Part shown: one piece after another, positions 1 to 4,760 of the stretch | Layout: every line of letters starts with the position of its first letter | How positions within the stretch are numbered: the stretch's first letter is position 1 | From: Prevotellaceae bacterium | GTDB taxonomy: Bacteria > Bacteroidota > Bacteroidia > Bacteroidales > UBA932 | NCBI GenBank assembly: GCA_031257655.1 | Contig: JAIROF010000060.1 | Span: 1-11,687 of the forward strand | DNA: 11,687 nt | Direction: 5' to 3' | Made by a program: the position numbers and the translations under genes | The notes under the pieces: generated by a model | Told to the model about the DNA's origin: nothing | What the model saw: the letters and a program-made list of their open reading frames with translations, nothing else | Database searches by the model: none

Positions 1-12
1 GCGCGAAAAGAG

Positions 13-56
13 ATGGGATACTCGGCTTAATCCCATAAATCCCGTAAAATCCGAGT
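13..56. repeat. Interleaved inverted repeats with tandem AATCCC-like units
   Basis: ATGGGAT (13-19) pairs with ATCCCAT (30-36), and ACTCGG (20-25) pairs with CCGAGT (51-56). Between them lie three related units, AATCCCAT, AAATCCCGT and AAAATCCG (29-53). No coding signal is visible. It resembles the dispersed 'AATCCTGTAAATCC'-type intergenic repeats I recall from many bacterial genomes; family membership is inference and needs a genome search. Confidence 0.45.
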
Positions 57-74
57 TCAGACAATAGCGGCGCC

Positions 75-173
75 CCGTCCCGTAGGGACGGAATGTGATT
101 GCTAATGCACCTGCCCCGCTCCGTCCTGCCGAATTTGTAATTCGGCAGCTGTGAATATAAGCATTTGTAATGC
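75..173. repeat. Cluster of three perfect REP-like palindromes
   Basis: Three short perfect hairpins follow each other. CCGTCCC (75-81) pairs with GGGACGG (85-91) across loop GTA. CTGCCGAATT (126-135) pairs with AATTCGGCAG (139-148) across TGT. GCATT (161-165) pairs with AATGC (169-173), again across TGT. The last two share the core ATTTGTAAT and look like variants of one palindrome family. Such clusters are typical of REP elements mobilised by REP-associated tyrosine transposases, but no transposase lies in this window, so that link is only a suggestion. Confidence 0.55.
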
Positions 174-174
174 G

Positions 175-202
175 TCAACTCAACTCAACTCAACTCAACT
201 CA
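175..202. repeat. Pentanucleotide tandem repeat (CAACT)x5
   Basis: Five perfect head-to-tail copies of CAACT occupy 176-200, with partial matching bases on both sides. Copy number of such a tract can change by replication slippage. No open frame of note crosses it and no nearby gene start would be affected, so a phase-variation role is not supported. Confidence 0.85.
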
Positions 203-225
203 TCTTATCAACCCGTATGGCAGTG

Positions 226-337
226 GTATGGCGGGAGAAGTGGGGTTGGCCATGCAATCTTTTCATAGCACCTCAAAAAAAGAATTAGCCGCTGCGCCGC
301 TCGGCGCAGCCAATCGCCCACCACTTCTACCATACGC
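226..337. repeat. Imperfect long inverted repeat around a GC-rich hairpin
   Basis: The left arm (about 226-250: GTATGG, AGAAGTGG, TTGGC in order) matches the reverse complement of the right arm (about 309-337) with gaps. The arms enclose the short hairpin 284-314. The ends near 342-356 contain further GGTGG/GGGTGG repeats. This could be a decayed MITE-like element or a structured 3' region. It contains only short open frames of repeat composition, which I do not call genes. Confidence 0.4.
275..314 (-). terminator. Candidate intrinsic terminator of the GNAT gene
   Basis: Read on the - strand, ATTGGC and TGCGCCG (314-302) pair back to CGGCGCA (299-293) and, after a 3-nt bulge, to GCTAAT (289-284; one G-U pair). 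The stem is followed within two bases by seven Ts (281-275). It sits about 90 nt past the stop of the - strand gene ending at 402. The bulge and 2-nt apical loop make it less than ideal; in practice the loop would open by a pair or two. Confidence 0.5.
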
Positions 338-401
338 CGGTGGTGTGGGTGGCGTCGAATTTGCCCCCTATTTCCGCGCAAGTAGCGGTAGAACCCCTAC
401 C

Positions 402-1388
402 TTAGATTTTCGGATTTCTGCCGCTTCGCCTGCGCCGCCGGGGGAAGAGCTGGCCGATAACCGCCGTTCCCCGCTGCCGGTGGTGGGTGGAGAGATGCCG
501 GTCTAACCTGTCGGGGTAGGTGTCGCTAACGGTGACAAGAATCCCCGTTTCCTCTACGGCGCCAAACTCGTGGTTAATCGTGGTGCCAAAGGTTTTCATG
601 GTTGCCGAAAGGTTCATGTAGGAGTTGATGAGCGGTGGGATGTACTCGCCCCGTGCGCGCACCTCCCGCGAAAGGATTTTATGGTCTTCGCTGTAGCAGC
701 TTCCTGTAAACAGCGCGTCGAGCGCCGGCTTGTCGGCCTTTACATCGAGCGGAGCTATGGGGCGCACGAGGTTTTCGTTGTCGGGGAAATATTTTTGCAT
801 AAAGTAGAGCACCATGTTGCGCGCCTCTACGTTGTAGGTGGTGTACATGGTGACTTTTCCGAAGAGGTACCGCAAGGAGGGGTCGCTTGCGATTAGTCCG
901 CCAATGCCGTTCCAGAGGTTGTCGAGCGCGTAGAGGCTTTTGGAGTTTCGGCGGGAGCTCTGGAAGTCGGGCTGCACGAACGAGCGCCCCAGCTCTATGG
1001 TGTAGGGCATGTACTCAGCCTTAAAGCGGTCGGAGAAGTGGAAGAGCTCGGAGGTAGCCAGGTCGTCGATGCTGCATTCGCCGGTGTGAATGTAGCGGTA
1101 TCCCCCCAGGATTTCCTGCTCGCGCGGGTTCCATACGATGAGCTGCTTGTAGGGCTTTTTTGAGACGTCAAACCGGTCGATGTCGATCGACTTGCCCGTT
1201 CCGCCTCCCGCAAAGCGAAAGCTTATTTCGCGCAGGCGACCAATCTCAAGCAGCGTGTTGGGCGCATTGTCGTTGTCTAAGATATACAGCTCGTTGTCGC
1301 CCCTGTTCGTTTTTTTCAAGAACTTGTCTTCGCTCAGCTCCTTTAGGATAAGCCGCTTGTCTATGGGCGCTATAATTGGTTCCATCAT
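402..1388 (-). CDS. glsB: GNAT-family N-acyltransferase, GlsB/OlsB-like (glycine-lipid synthesis)
   Basis: 328 residues, start ATG at 1388 (a second Met follows directly, at 1385). The core around residues 92-200 fits the acyl-ACP-dependent GNAT type (Acetyltransf_5): GGYRY (95-99), then TIELGRSFVQPDF (130-142), a SLYALDNLW segment and a strand before NVEARNMV. These proteins N-acylate an amino acid head group; in Bacteroides, GlsB acylates glycine and GlsA then O-acylates the product. The GlsA-type partner lies upstream on the same strand, 284 nt away, so the two are neighbours but not tightly coupled. The conserved C-terminal stretch (INHEFGAVEETGILV) is followed by about 40 poorly recognisable residues with five arginines in a row (317-321). 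The substrate is inferred from family and partner gene; ornithine or another amino acid is possible. It is not a haemolysin, as such genes are often labelled. Confidence 0.8.
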   Translation of the reverse strand: MMEPIIAPIDKRLILKELSEDKFLKKTNRGDNELYILDNDNAPNTLLEIGRLREISFRFAGGGTGKSIDIDRFDVSKKPYKQLIVWNPREQEILGGYRYIHTGECSIDDLATSELFHFSDRFKAEYMPYTIELGRSFVQPDFQSSRRNSKSLYALDNLWNGIGGLIASDPSLRYLFGKVTMYTTYNVEARNMVLYFMQKYFPDNENLVRPIAPLDVKADKPALDALFTGSCYSEDHKILSREVRARGEYIPPLINSYMNLSATMKTFGTTINHEFGAVEETGILVTVSDTYPDRLDRHLSTHHRQRGTAVIGQLFPRRRRRSGRNPKI

Positions 1389-1467
1389 GTTGTTTACCGG
1401 TTTAGGTGGTTGCTATTTAGTGATTTTTTTTGTTGTTAATATGCTGTTTCTGCCGAATGTAAACGCC

Positions 1468-1499
1468 CGGCAACGCCTCTGGGTATGGCGCTGTTGCCG
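1468..1499. repeat. Hairpin between the two acyltransferase genes
   Basis: CGGCAAC plus GCC (1468-1477) pairs with GGC and, after a 3-nt bulge, GTTGCCG (1487-1499). No T-tract follows on either strand, so I do not call it a terminator. It lies about 80 nt upstream of the GNAT start on the - strand and could sit in that gene's leader or in the 3' end of the plsC-like transcript. Confidence 0.35.
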
Positions 1500-1507
1500 A
1501 AGCCTTT

Positions 1508-1561
1508 ATCTGTGCAAATCTGCGGGTCTGTTTTATCCGCAGATTTGCGCAGATTTTTTTT
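1508..1561 (+). repeat. Strong 18-bp hairpin with T8 tail, terminator-like but orphan
   Basis: Positions 1508-1525 pair with 1537-1554 along 18 bp with a single G-T wobble and an 11-nt loop; eight Ts follow (1554-1561). Its shape is an ideal intrinsic terminator reading rightward, but no + strand gene lies to its left, and on the - strand no T-run follows the stem. The motif GCAAATCTGCGG resembles a dispersed 'CAGATTTGCGCAGATT' repeat found in many bacterial genomes. I therefore list it as a repeat that may incidentally stop antisense transcription into the plsC-like gene. Confidence 0.6.
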
Positions 1562-1593
1562 CGCATGGCAAAATGCAATAATTTCGTTTAATT

Positions 1594-1654
1594 CGTAATT
1601 GGGCGGGCGAACCCTGCCCCTACGCGTAATTGGGCGGGCAAACCCCGCCCCTAC
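1594..1654. repeat. Two tandem 31-bp-period copies of a GGGCGGG hairpin repeat
   Basis: Two 30-bp copies (1594-1623, 1625-1654) begin CGTAATTGGGCGGGC and end GCCCCTAC, differing at two positions. In each, GGGCGGG can pair with the following CCCGCCC-type arm. A third copy of the core lies inverted at 6980-7002. They sit immediately downstream of the plsC-like stop (1673, - strand) and may stabilise that transcript's 3' end. They are most simply copies of a dispersed intergenic repeat. Confidence 0.8.
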
Positions 1655-1672
1655 ACGCCGATTCGTAAATTC

Positions 1673-2488
1673 CTAATTCCTTTCCAATTCGTAGGTTTTT
1701 TGGCGGACAAAATCGGCCCATTCGGTAATTTTTTTCTCCTTTGCGAAGGTTTCGTAAGGGATAGGTTCACCCACGCAGAGCTTAAAGGCGTTGTTTCGCT
1801 GCCGGAACAGCTCGTCGGCGAGGAAGAGCATTTCGAGGTTAGCTTTTATGCCCAAGCGCTTTCGCCAGCTTGCCAAGCCGTAGAAAAAGTTGGAGTTGCG
1901 CCCCTCAAAGAACATGGGTACCACGCTGCGCTTGTGCTCGACGGCCATTTTGATGAAGCTTTTTTTCCAGGGCAGGTCAGTAATTTTCCCCTTAACTTTT
2001 CGGGAGCAAAGCCCTGCGGGGAAGTAGAGCACCTGGTCGCTGGAGCTGAGGCAGGCGCGCAGGAGCCTTGCCGCTTCGGCCGGCTGGGCGCCGTGCTTGT
2101 TGATGGGCAAGAAGAGGGGTTGCAGCGGCTGTAGCCAGAGGAGGAAGTCGTTTACCGGGAACTTGATGTTGGGGAACGCGCTGCCCACGGCGCTCATGAT
2201 GATCACGCCGTCGAGCGCCCCCAGGGGGTGGTTGGAGACGAACAGGTAGCGCTCTCCCCGGGGCAGCCGCTCTAATCCCTCTACGGAGTAGGAGATGTTG
2301 AGGTAGCCGATCAGGTCGTGCAGGAAGGCCAGCCCCTGCGTGCGGTACGAGGTGAGCACGTGGTTGACTTCGTCCTGGTGCAGGATTCGTTTCAGGTAGC
2401 GCAGCACAAAGCGCGGCATGTACTTCAGCAGGCGCGGGTTTTTGTGTGCTATAAGCTGTTCTATATCTATTGTTTGTATCGCGTCCAC
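1673..2488 (-). CDS. glsA: PlsC-type lysolipid acyltransferase, GlsA/OlsA-like
   Basis: 271 residues, start GTG at 2488; no ATG is available further upstream in frame, and the beginning MDAIQTIDIEQLIAHKNPRL looks like a natural N-terminus. The acyltransferase motif is NHPLGALDG (86-94): the catalytic His87 and Asp93 are five residues apart, not the usual four, as in the haemolysin/OlsF-type branch of the LPLAT superfamily. The second motif is FPAG (156-159) instead of FPEG, also typical of that branch, followed by GRNSNFFY (196-203). Its expected reaction is O-acylation of an N-acyl-glycine (or similar) made by the GNAT enzyme encoded just downstream, at the inner membrane. General phosphatidic-acid synthesis is the alternative. 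The stop codon lies inside a TAATTCC-type repeat unit (1674-1680). Confidence 0.85.
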   Translation of the reverse strand: MDAIQTIDIEQLIAHKNPRLLKYMPRFVLRYLKRILHQDEVNHVLTSYRTQGLAFLHDLIGYLNISYSVEGLERLPRGERYLFVSNHPLGALDGVIIMSAVGSAFPNIKFPVNDFLLWLQPLQPLFLPINKHGAQPAEAARLLRACLSSSDQVLYFPAGLCSRKVKGKITDLPWKKSFIKMAVEHKRSVVPMFFEGRNSNFFYGLASWRKRLGIKANLEMLFLADELFRQRNNAFKLCVGEPIPYETFAKEKKITEWADFVRQKTYELERN

Positions 2489-2517
2489 AGCGCAGGTAGA
2501 ATTTTTGAGAATGATGG

Positions 2518-2525
2518 CAAAGATA
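2518..2525 (-). promoter_or_regulatory. Candidate -7 element of the glsA-like gene
   Basis: On the - strand TATCTTTG matches the Bacteroidetes -7 consensus TAnnTTTG exactly and lies 29 nt upstream of the GTG start. I could not find a clean TTG at the -33 position, so only half of the promoter is supported. Confidence 0.45.
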
Positions 2526-2656
2526 AGGATTTTATGGATAGCAGTTACAGCGCAGCATTTTTTATCAAAATATTTTTATCGTCAAAAAAGTTATCAACAA
2601 AAATGCGCTCAAAAGGTGTTGAAGATGAGTTGAAAACTACCCGCAAGGCGTGCTAT

Positions 2657-2675
2657 TGCGCTGGCCATCAGCGCA
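2657..2675. promoter_or_regulatory. Perfect 7-bp inverted repeat in the divergent intergenic region
   Basis: TGCGCTG (2657-2663) and CAGCGCA (2669-2675) flank GCCAT. It lies between the - strand glsA-like promoter and the + strand mraZ promoter, roughly 70 nt upstream of the latter. No T-tract follows, so it is a better candidate for a dimeric regulator site than for a terminator. The rest of 2526-2720 is AT-rich and shows no convincing gene; the only small open frame of note is a 36-codon one (2603-2713, several cysteines) with no supporting evidence. Confidence 0.3.
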
Positions 2676-2724
2676 GTATTGTTAACATCGTGAAGGCAAA
2701 GGCCTGCTGTTGAAAAAATCCTTT

Positions 2725-2770
2725 TCGGGGAAAGTGGGTAAAAATGTTGCAAAATGGGAAGATATGTGTA
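2725..2770 (+). promoter_or_regulatory. Candidate MraZ operator: four units at exact 10-bp spacing
   Basis: TCGGG (2725), TGGGT (2735), TGTTG (2745) and TGGGA (2755) start exactly 10 bp apart. The 10-mers 2731-2740, 2741-2750 and 2751-2760 all begin AAA and follow AAARTGKKNN; the next 10-mer (2761-2770) keeps TGTG at the same place. E. coli MraZ binds TGGGN repeats separated by 5 nt, and Mycoplasma MraZ binds AAAGTG(T/G) repeats; this array satisfies both. The third unit covers the -33 TTG of the mraZ promoter, so binding should block RNA polymerase. Autoregulation is an inference. Confidence 0.6.
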
Positions 2771-2776
2771 ATTTTG
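2747..2776 (+). promoter_or_regulatory. Bacteroidetes-type promoter of mraZ and the dcw operon
   Basis: TTG (2747-2749), a 19-nt spacer and TAATTTTG (2769-2776) match the Bacteroides -33/-7 promoter (TTG, 19-21 nt, TAnnTTTG). Transcription would begin a few bases after 2776, leaving a leader of about 15-20 nt before the mraZ ATG. It is the best promoter match I found in the window. Confidence 0.75.
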
Positions 2777-2798
2777 TAGCATAAAAAATTGCGTACCC

Positions 2799-3251
2799 AT
2801 GTTTATCGGCAGCCATACGTGCAAGCTCGACGACAAAGGCCGGGTTCCCTTTCCCGCCGCCTTTCGCGCCGCCGCCTCCTCCGGCGACGGCCAGGTGCGG
2901 CTTGTGGTGCAGCGCGAGCCGGCGGTGAAGTACCTTACGATAATGACCAAGGCCGTGTGCGAGCAGGAGGTGGCGTTTTTTGAAAAGTCGCTCGACCCTT
3001 ACGACGACGAGCAGCGGCAGCTGATAGACGACCTGTTTCAAAACATGGATTCGCTCGACCTTGACGCTGCCGGGCGCATACAGCTGCCAAAGCGGTTTGT
3101 CGAAAAAGCGGGCATCAGCAAGGAGGTGGCCTTTGTGGGGGTAGGCAACAAAATCAAGCTCTGGGACAAGGCTACCTACGAGCAGCGCGCCGTCTCCGAC
3201 GAGGAGGCGGTGGCGCTGCGGCGAAAGTACCTGCGGCGCAAGGAGGGCTGA
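2799..3251 (+). CDS. mraZ: MraZ, transcriptional regulator of the dcw cluster
   Basis: 150 residues, close to the family's usual length, and first gene of the cluster as in most bacteria. It shows the two tandem SpoVT/AbrB-like halves expected: the first begins MFIGSHTCKLDDKGR and the second holds LDAAGRIQLPKRF. Each carries the family DxxGR signature (DDKGR near residue 12, DAAGR near residue 90) that contributes to DNA contact in the ring-shaped oligomer. MraZ represses its own operon by binding short direct repeats upstream; a matching four-unit array overlaps the promoter here. The ATG follows the promoter by about 20 nt, with no Shine-Dalgarno sequence, as is common in this phylum. The C-terminus is rich in Arg and Lys. 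Confidence 0.95.
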   Translation: MFIGSHTCKLDDKGRVPFPAAFRAAASSGDGQVRLVVQREPAVKYLTIMTKAVCEQEVAFFEKSLDPYDDEQRQLIDDLFQNMDSLDLDAAGRIQLPKRFVEKAGISKEVAFVGVGNKIKLWDKATYEQRAVSDEEAVALRRKYLRRKEG

Positions 3252-3299
3252 TTGCGGCGCTCGATCGCGCACATTTTTTTTGTTAAACCCGATTCAAGC

Positions 3300-3306
3300 A
3301 GGAGGT
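3300..3306 (+). promoter_or_regulatory. Perfect Shine-Dalgarno AGGAGGT deciding the rsmH start
   Basis: AGGAGGT ends 4 nt before ATT (3311-3313), an optimal distance. It is 28 nt from the first ordinary start codon (GTG, 3335), too far to serve it. Strong SD sequences are uncommon in Bacteroidota, and none of the other dcw starts here has one this complete. This points to initiation at 3311. Confidence 0.7.
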
Positions 3307-3310
3307 CAAG

Positions 3311-4234
3311 ATTCAACACGCTACGCCATATCACGTGCCGGTTTTGCTGAAGGAAAGCGTGGACGGCTTAGCGGTGAAGCCCCACGGAACGTACGTTGAC
3401 GTAACGTTTGGCGGCGGCGGCCACTCGCGCGAAATCCTGAGCCGGTTGGGCGGCAAAGGGCGGCTGATTGCGCTTGACCAGGACGCCGAGGCCGAGGCCG
3501 GGCCGGGCGCAGCGGTATTCGGCGACCGGCGGTTTACGCTGGTGAGGGGCAGCTTCCGCTTCCTGCGCGGCTACCTGCGCTACCACGGGGTGGAGGAGGT
3601 GGACGGCATTTTGGGCGATTTGGGCGTGTCGTGGCGCCAGCTCGACGCCGCCGAGCGCGGCTTCTCCTTCCGCTTTGACGCGCCGCTCGACATGCGCATG
3701 AACCGGCAGGGCGGCTGCACGGCGGAGGAGCTGCTCAACGCGCGCAGCGTGCAGGAGCTGAGCCGGATTTTTGCCGGCTACGGCGAGCTGAGCAACGCCG
3801 CAAAGGTGGCCAGGCTCGTGGACGCGGCGCGCCGGCAGTCGCGCATTACGACAACCGGCGCGCTGGTGGAGGCGCTCCGCCCCCTGATACCACCCCTGGG
3901 CGAGCACAAGTACCTGGCAAAGCTTTTCCAGGCGCTGCGCATAGAGGTGAACCAGGAGATGCCCGCGCTGGCGCAAATGCTGGAGCAGGCGGCAAAGGTG
4001 CTCAAGGTGGGCGGACGGCTGGCGGTAATCACCTACCACTCGCTGGAGGACAGGATGGTGAAGAACTTTATACGATGCGGCAGCGTGAGCGGTCGCACGG
4101 AAAAAGACGCCTACGGAAGGCTGATTGCGCCGCTGCAAGCCGTCAACCGGAAGGTCGTGGCGCCCCAAGAGGCTGAAATTCGGACAAATACGCGGGCGCG
4201 AAGCGCAAAGCTCCGCATCGCACAAAAAATATAG
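3311..4234 (+). CDS. rsmH: RsmH, 16S rRNA (cytosine-1402-N4)-methyltransferase
   Basis: The enzyme methylates N4 of C1402 in 16S rRNA using S-adenosylmethionine. Visible family motifs (numbered from ATT=1): YHVPVLLKE (7-15), the SAM-binding VTFGGGGHSREIL (31-43), DLGVSW (103-108, normally GVSSHQLD; here W and R replace S and H), GFSFRFDAPLDMRMN (117-131), FQALRIEVNQEM and VITYHSLEDRMVKNF. The first GTG in frame (3335) would cut off the conserved YH of YHVPVLL and has no ribosome-binding site; an in-frame stop at 3284 limits the frame. I therefore place the start at ATT 3311, giving 307 residues with a perfect SD. It lies 59 nt after mraZ and 3 nt before the ftsL-like gene, so it is cotranscribed. 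Function is certain; the start is inferred. Confidence 0.93.
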   Translation: MQHATPYHVPVLLKESVDGLAVKPHGTYVDVTFGGGGHSREILSRLGGKGRLIALDQDAEAEAGPGAAVFGDRRFTLVRGSFRFLRGYLRYHGVEEVDGILGDLGVSWRQLDAAERGFSFRFDAPLDMRMNRQGGCTAEELLNARSVQELSRIFAGYGELSNAAKVARLVDAARRQSRITTTGALVEALRPLIPPLGEHKYLAKLFQALRIEVNQEMPALAQMLEQAAKVLKVGGRLAVITYHSLEDRMVKNFIRCGSVSGRTEKDAYGRLIAPLQAVNRKVVAPQEAEIRTNTRARSAKLRIAQKI

Positions 4235-4237
4235 CGC

Positions 4238-4621
4238 ATGTTTTTGAAGAAACAAGTTGAGTTTGAGGACGTAAGAGAGCTGAAGAAGAAAACAAAGCTC
4301 ACGCTGACCGATGTGATTACCGGCAACGCCAACCTGCGCAGAACGCTGGGCAGCCGTATCGGGTTTGTTTTCCTGCTCTCGGGGCTGGGCTTTTTGTATA
4401 TCCTCAACCACTACGCGGTGGAGAGCAAGGTGAGGCGCAAGGTGGAGCTTCAGGAGCGGGTGAACAGCCTGAAGGATGAAACCACCGCTACCCACGCGCA
4501 GCTCATCTGGCTAACCAGCCAAACCAGCGTGGTGAGGGAGGTTGAGCGGCGCGGCCTGAACCTGAAGGAGTCGAAAACGCCCCCCGTGCGCATAGCGGGC
4601 AATGGCGACGCTAAGCGATAA
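4238..4621 (+). CDS. ftsL: FtsL-like division protein of the Bacteroidota type
   Basis: 127 residues with the expected plan for FtsL: a charged cytoplasmic N-terminus (1-40, many Lys/Arg/Glu), one membrane segment (about 41-57, IGFVFLLSGLGFLYILN) and a periplasmic heptad-like helix (about 60-108, rich in Glu, Lys, Arg with spaced Leu/Val) that would form the coiled coil with a FtsB-type partner. The short C-terminal tail is polar. Sequence conservation in FtsL is low, so identification rests on topology, size and position between rsmH and ftsI. It starts 3 nt after rsmH. FtsL recruits and activates FtsWI at the septum. No FtsB gene is in the window. Confidence 0.85.
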   Translation: MFLKKQVEFEDVRELKKKTKLTLTDVITGNANLRRTLGSRIGFVFLLSGLGFLYILNHYAVESKVRRKVELQERVNSLKDETTATHAQLIWLTSQTSVVREVERRGLNLKESKTPPVRIAGNGDAKR

Positions 4622-4649
4622 GCCCCCGGACGCGCCGGTGCGGGCGGGT

Positions 4650-4760
4650 GAGTTTTTTGAGCGATGAATTTTTTGAGCGATGAATTTTTTTTGCGTGAAT
4701 TTTTTGAGGAAGAGTTTTTTGAGGAAGAGTTTTTTTTGAGCGATGAATTTTTTTGAGGAT
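4650..4760 (+). repeat. Seven tandem T-tract units leading into the ftsI start codon
   Basis: Units start at 4650, 4666, 4682, 4697, 4712, 4727 and 4745 (lengths 16, 16, 15, 15, 15, 18, 16). The consensus is GA(A/G), then 6-8 T, then mostly GAG followed by CGAT, GAA or GAT; unit 3 has GCGT instead. T-run lengths are 6, 6, 8, 6, 6, 8 and 7. Each unit ending in GAT creates an ATG with the following G (4664, 4680, 4743, 4759); the last is the likely ftsI start. The run of homopolymers is prone to slippage. The 28 nt before it (4622-4649) are GC-rich with no feature. Confidence 0.9.
4664..4756 (+). other. Possible 30-codon leader ORF through the repeat (Phe/Glu-rich)
   Basis: ATG 4664 opens a frame that passes through the whole T-tract repeat without a stop and ends at TGA 4754-4756. 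The product would begin MNFLSDEFFLRE, contain two FFEEE blocks and end FFLSDEFF. Its stop overlaps a TTG codon (4753) in the ftsI frame and lies 2 nt before the ftsI ATG (4759), the geometry of translational coupling. No homologue is known to me and low-complexity repeats often give open frames by chance; I rate a real peptide as unlikely but testable. Confidence 0.2.

Noticed and set aside
228..506. 92-codon + strand open frame over the left repeat region and the end of the GNAT gene
   Set aside because: It runs through inverted repeats and antisense to a well supported gene; composition is low in hydrophobic core patterns and shows no family motif.
1180..1581. 133-codon + strand open frame entering the gap between the acyltransferases
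   Set aside because: Most of it is antisense to the GNAT gene and the rest passes through a hairpin repeat; no motif or start signal.
2591..2599. DnaA-box-like TTATCAACA, with TTATCAAAA at 2562
   Set aside because: Only two imperfect matches in an AT-rich promoter region, with no cluster of boxes and no dnaA or dnaN nearby; not evidence of an origin.
2603..2713. 36-codon cysteine-containing open frame upstream of mraZ
   Set aside because: No ribosome-binding site, no recognisable motif, and it overlaps the palindrome; it fits chance in a 310-nt gap.
3255..3282. GCGC-TCGATC-GCGC followed by eight Ts between mraZ and rsmH as a terminator
   Set aside because: The stem is only about 4 bp, and a terminator here would cut an operon whose next gene has a strong ribosome-binding site but no promoter of its own.
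3368..4495. 375-codon - strand open frame opposite rsmH and ftsL
   Set aside because: A shadow frame caused by GC-rich codon use: rich in His, Gln, Ala and Arg, with no domain, opposite two clear genes. The same applies to the long - strand frames opposite ftsI, murE and mraY.
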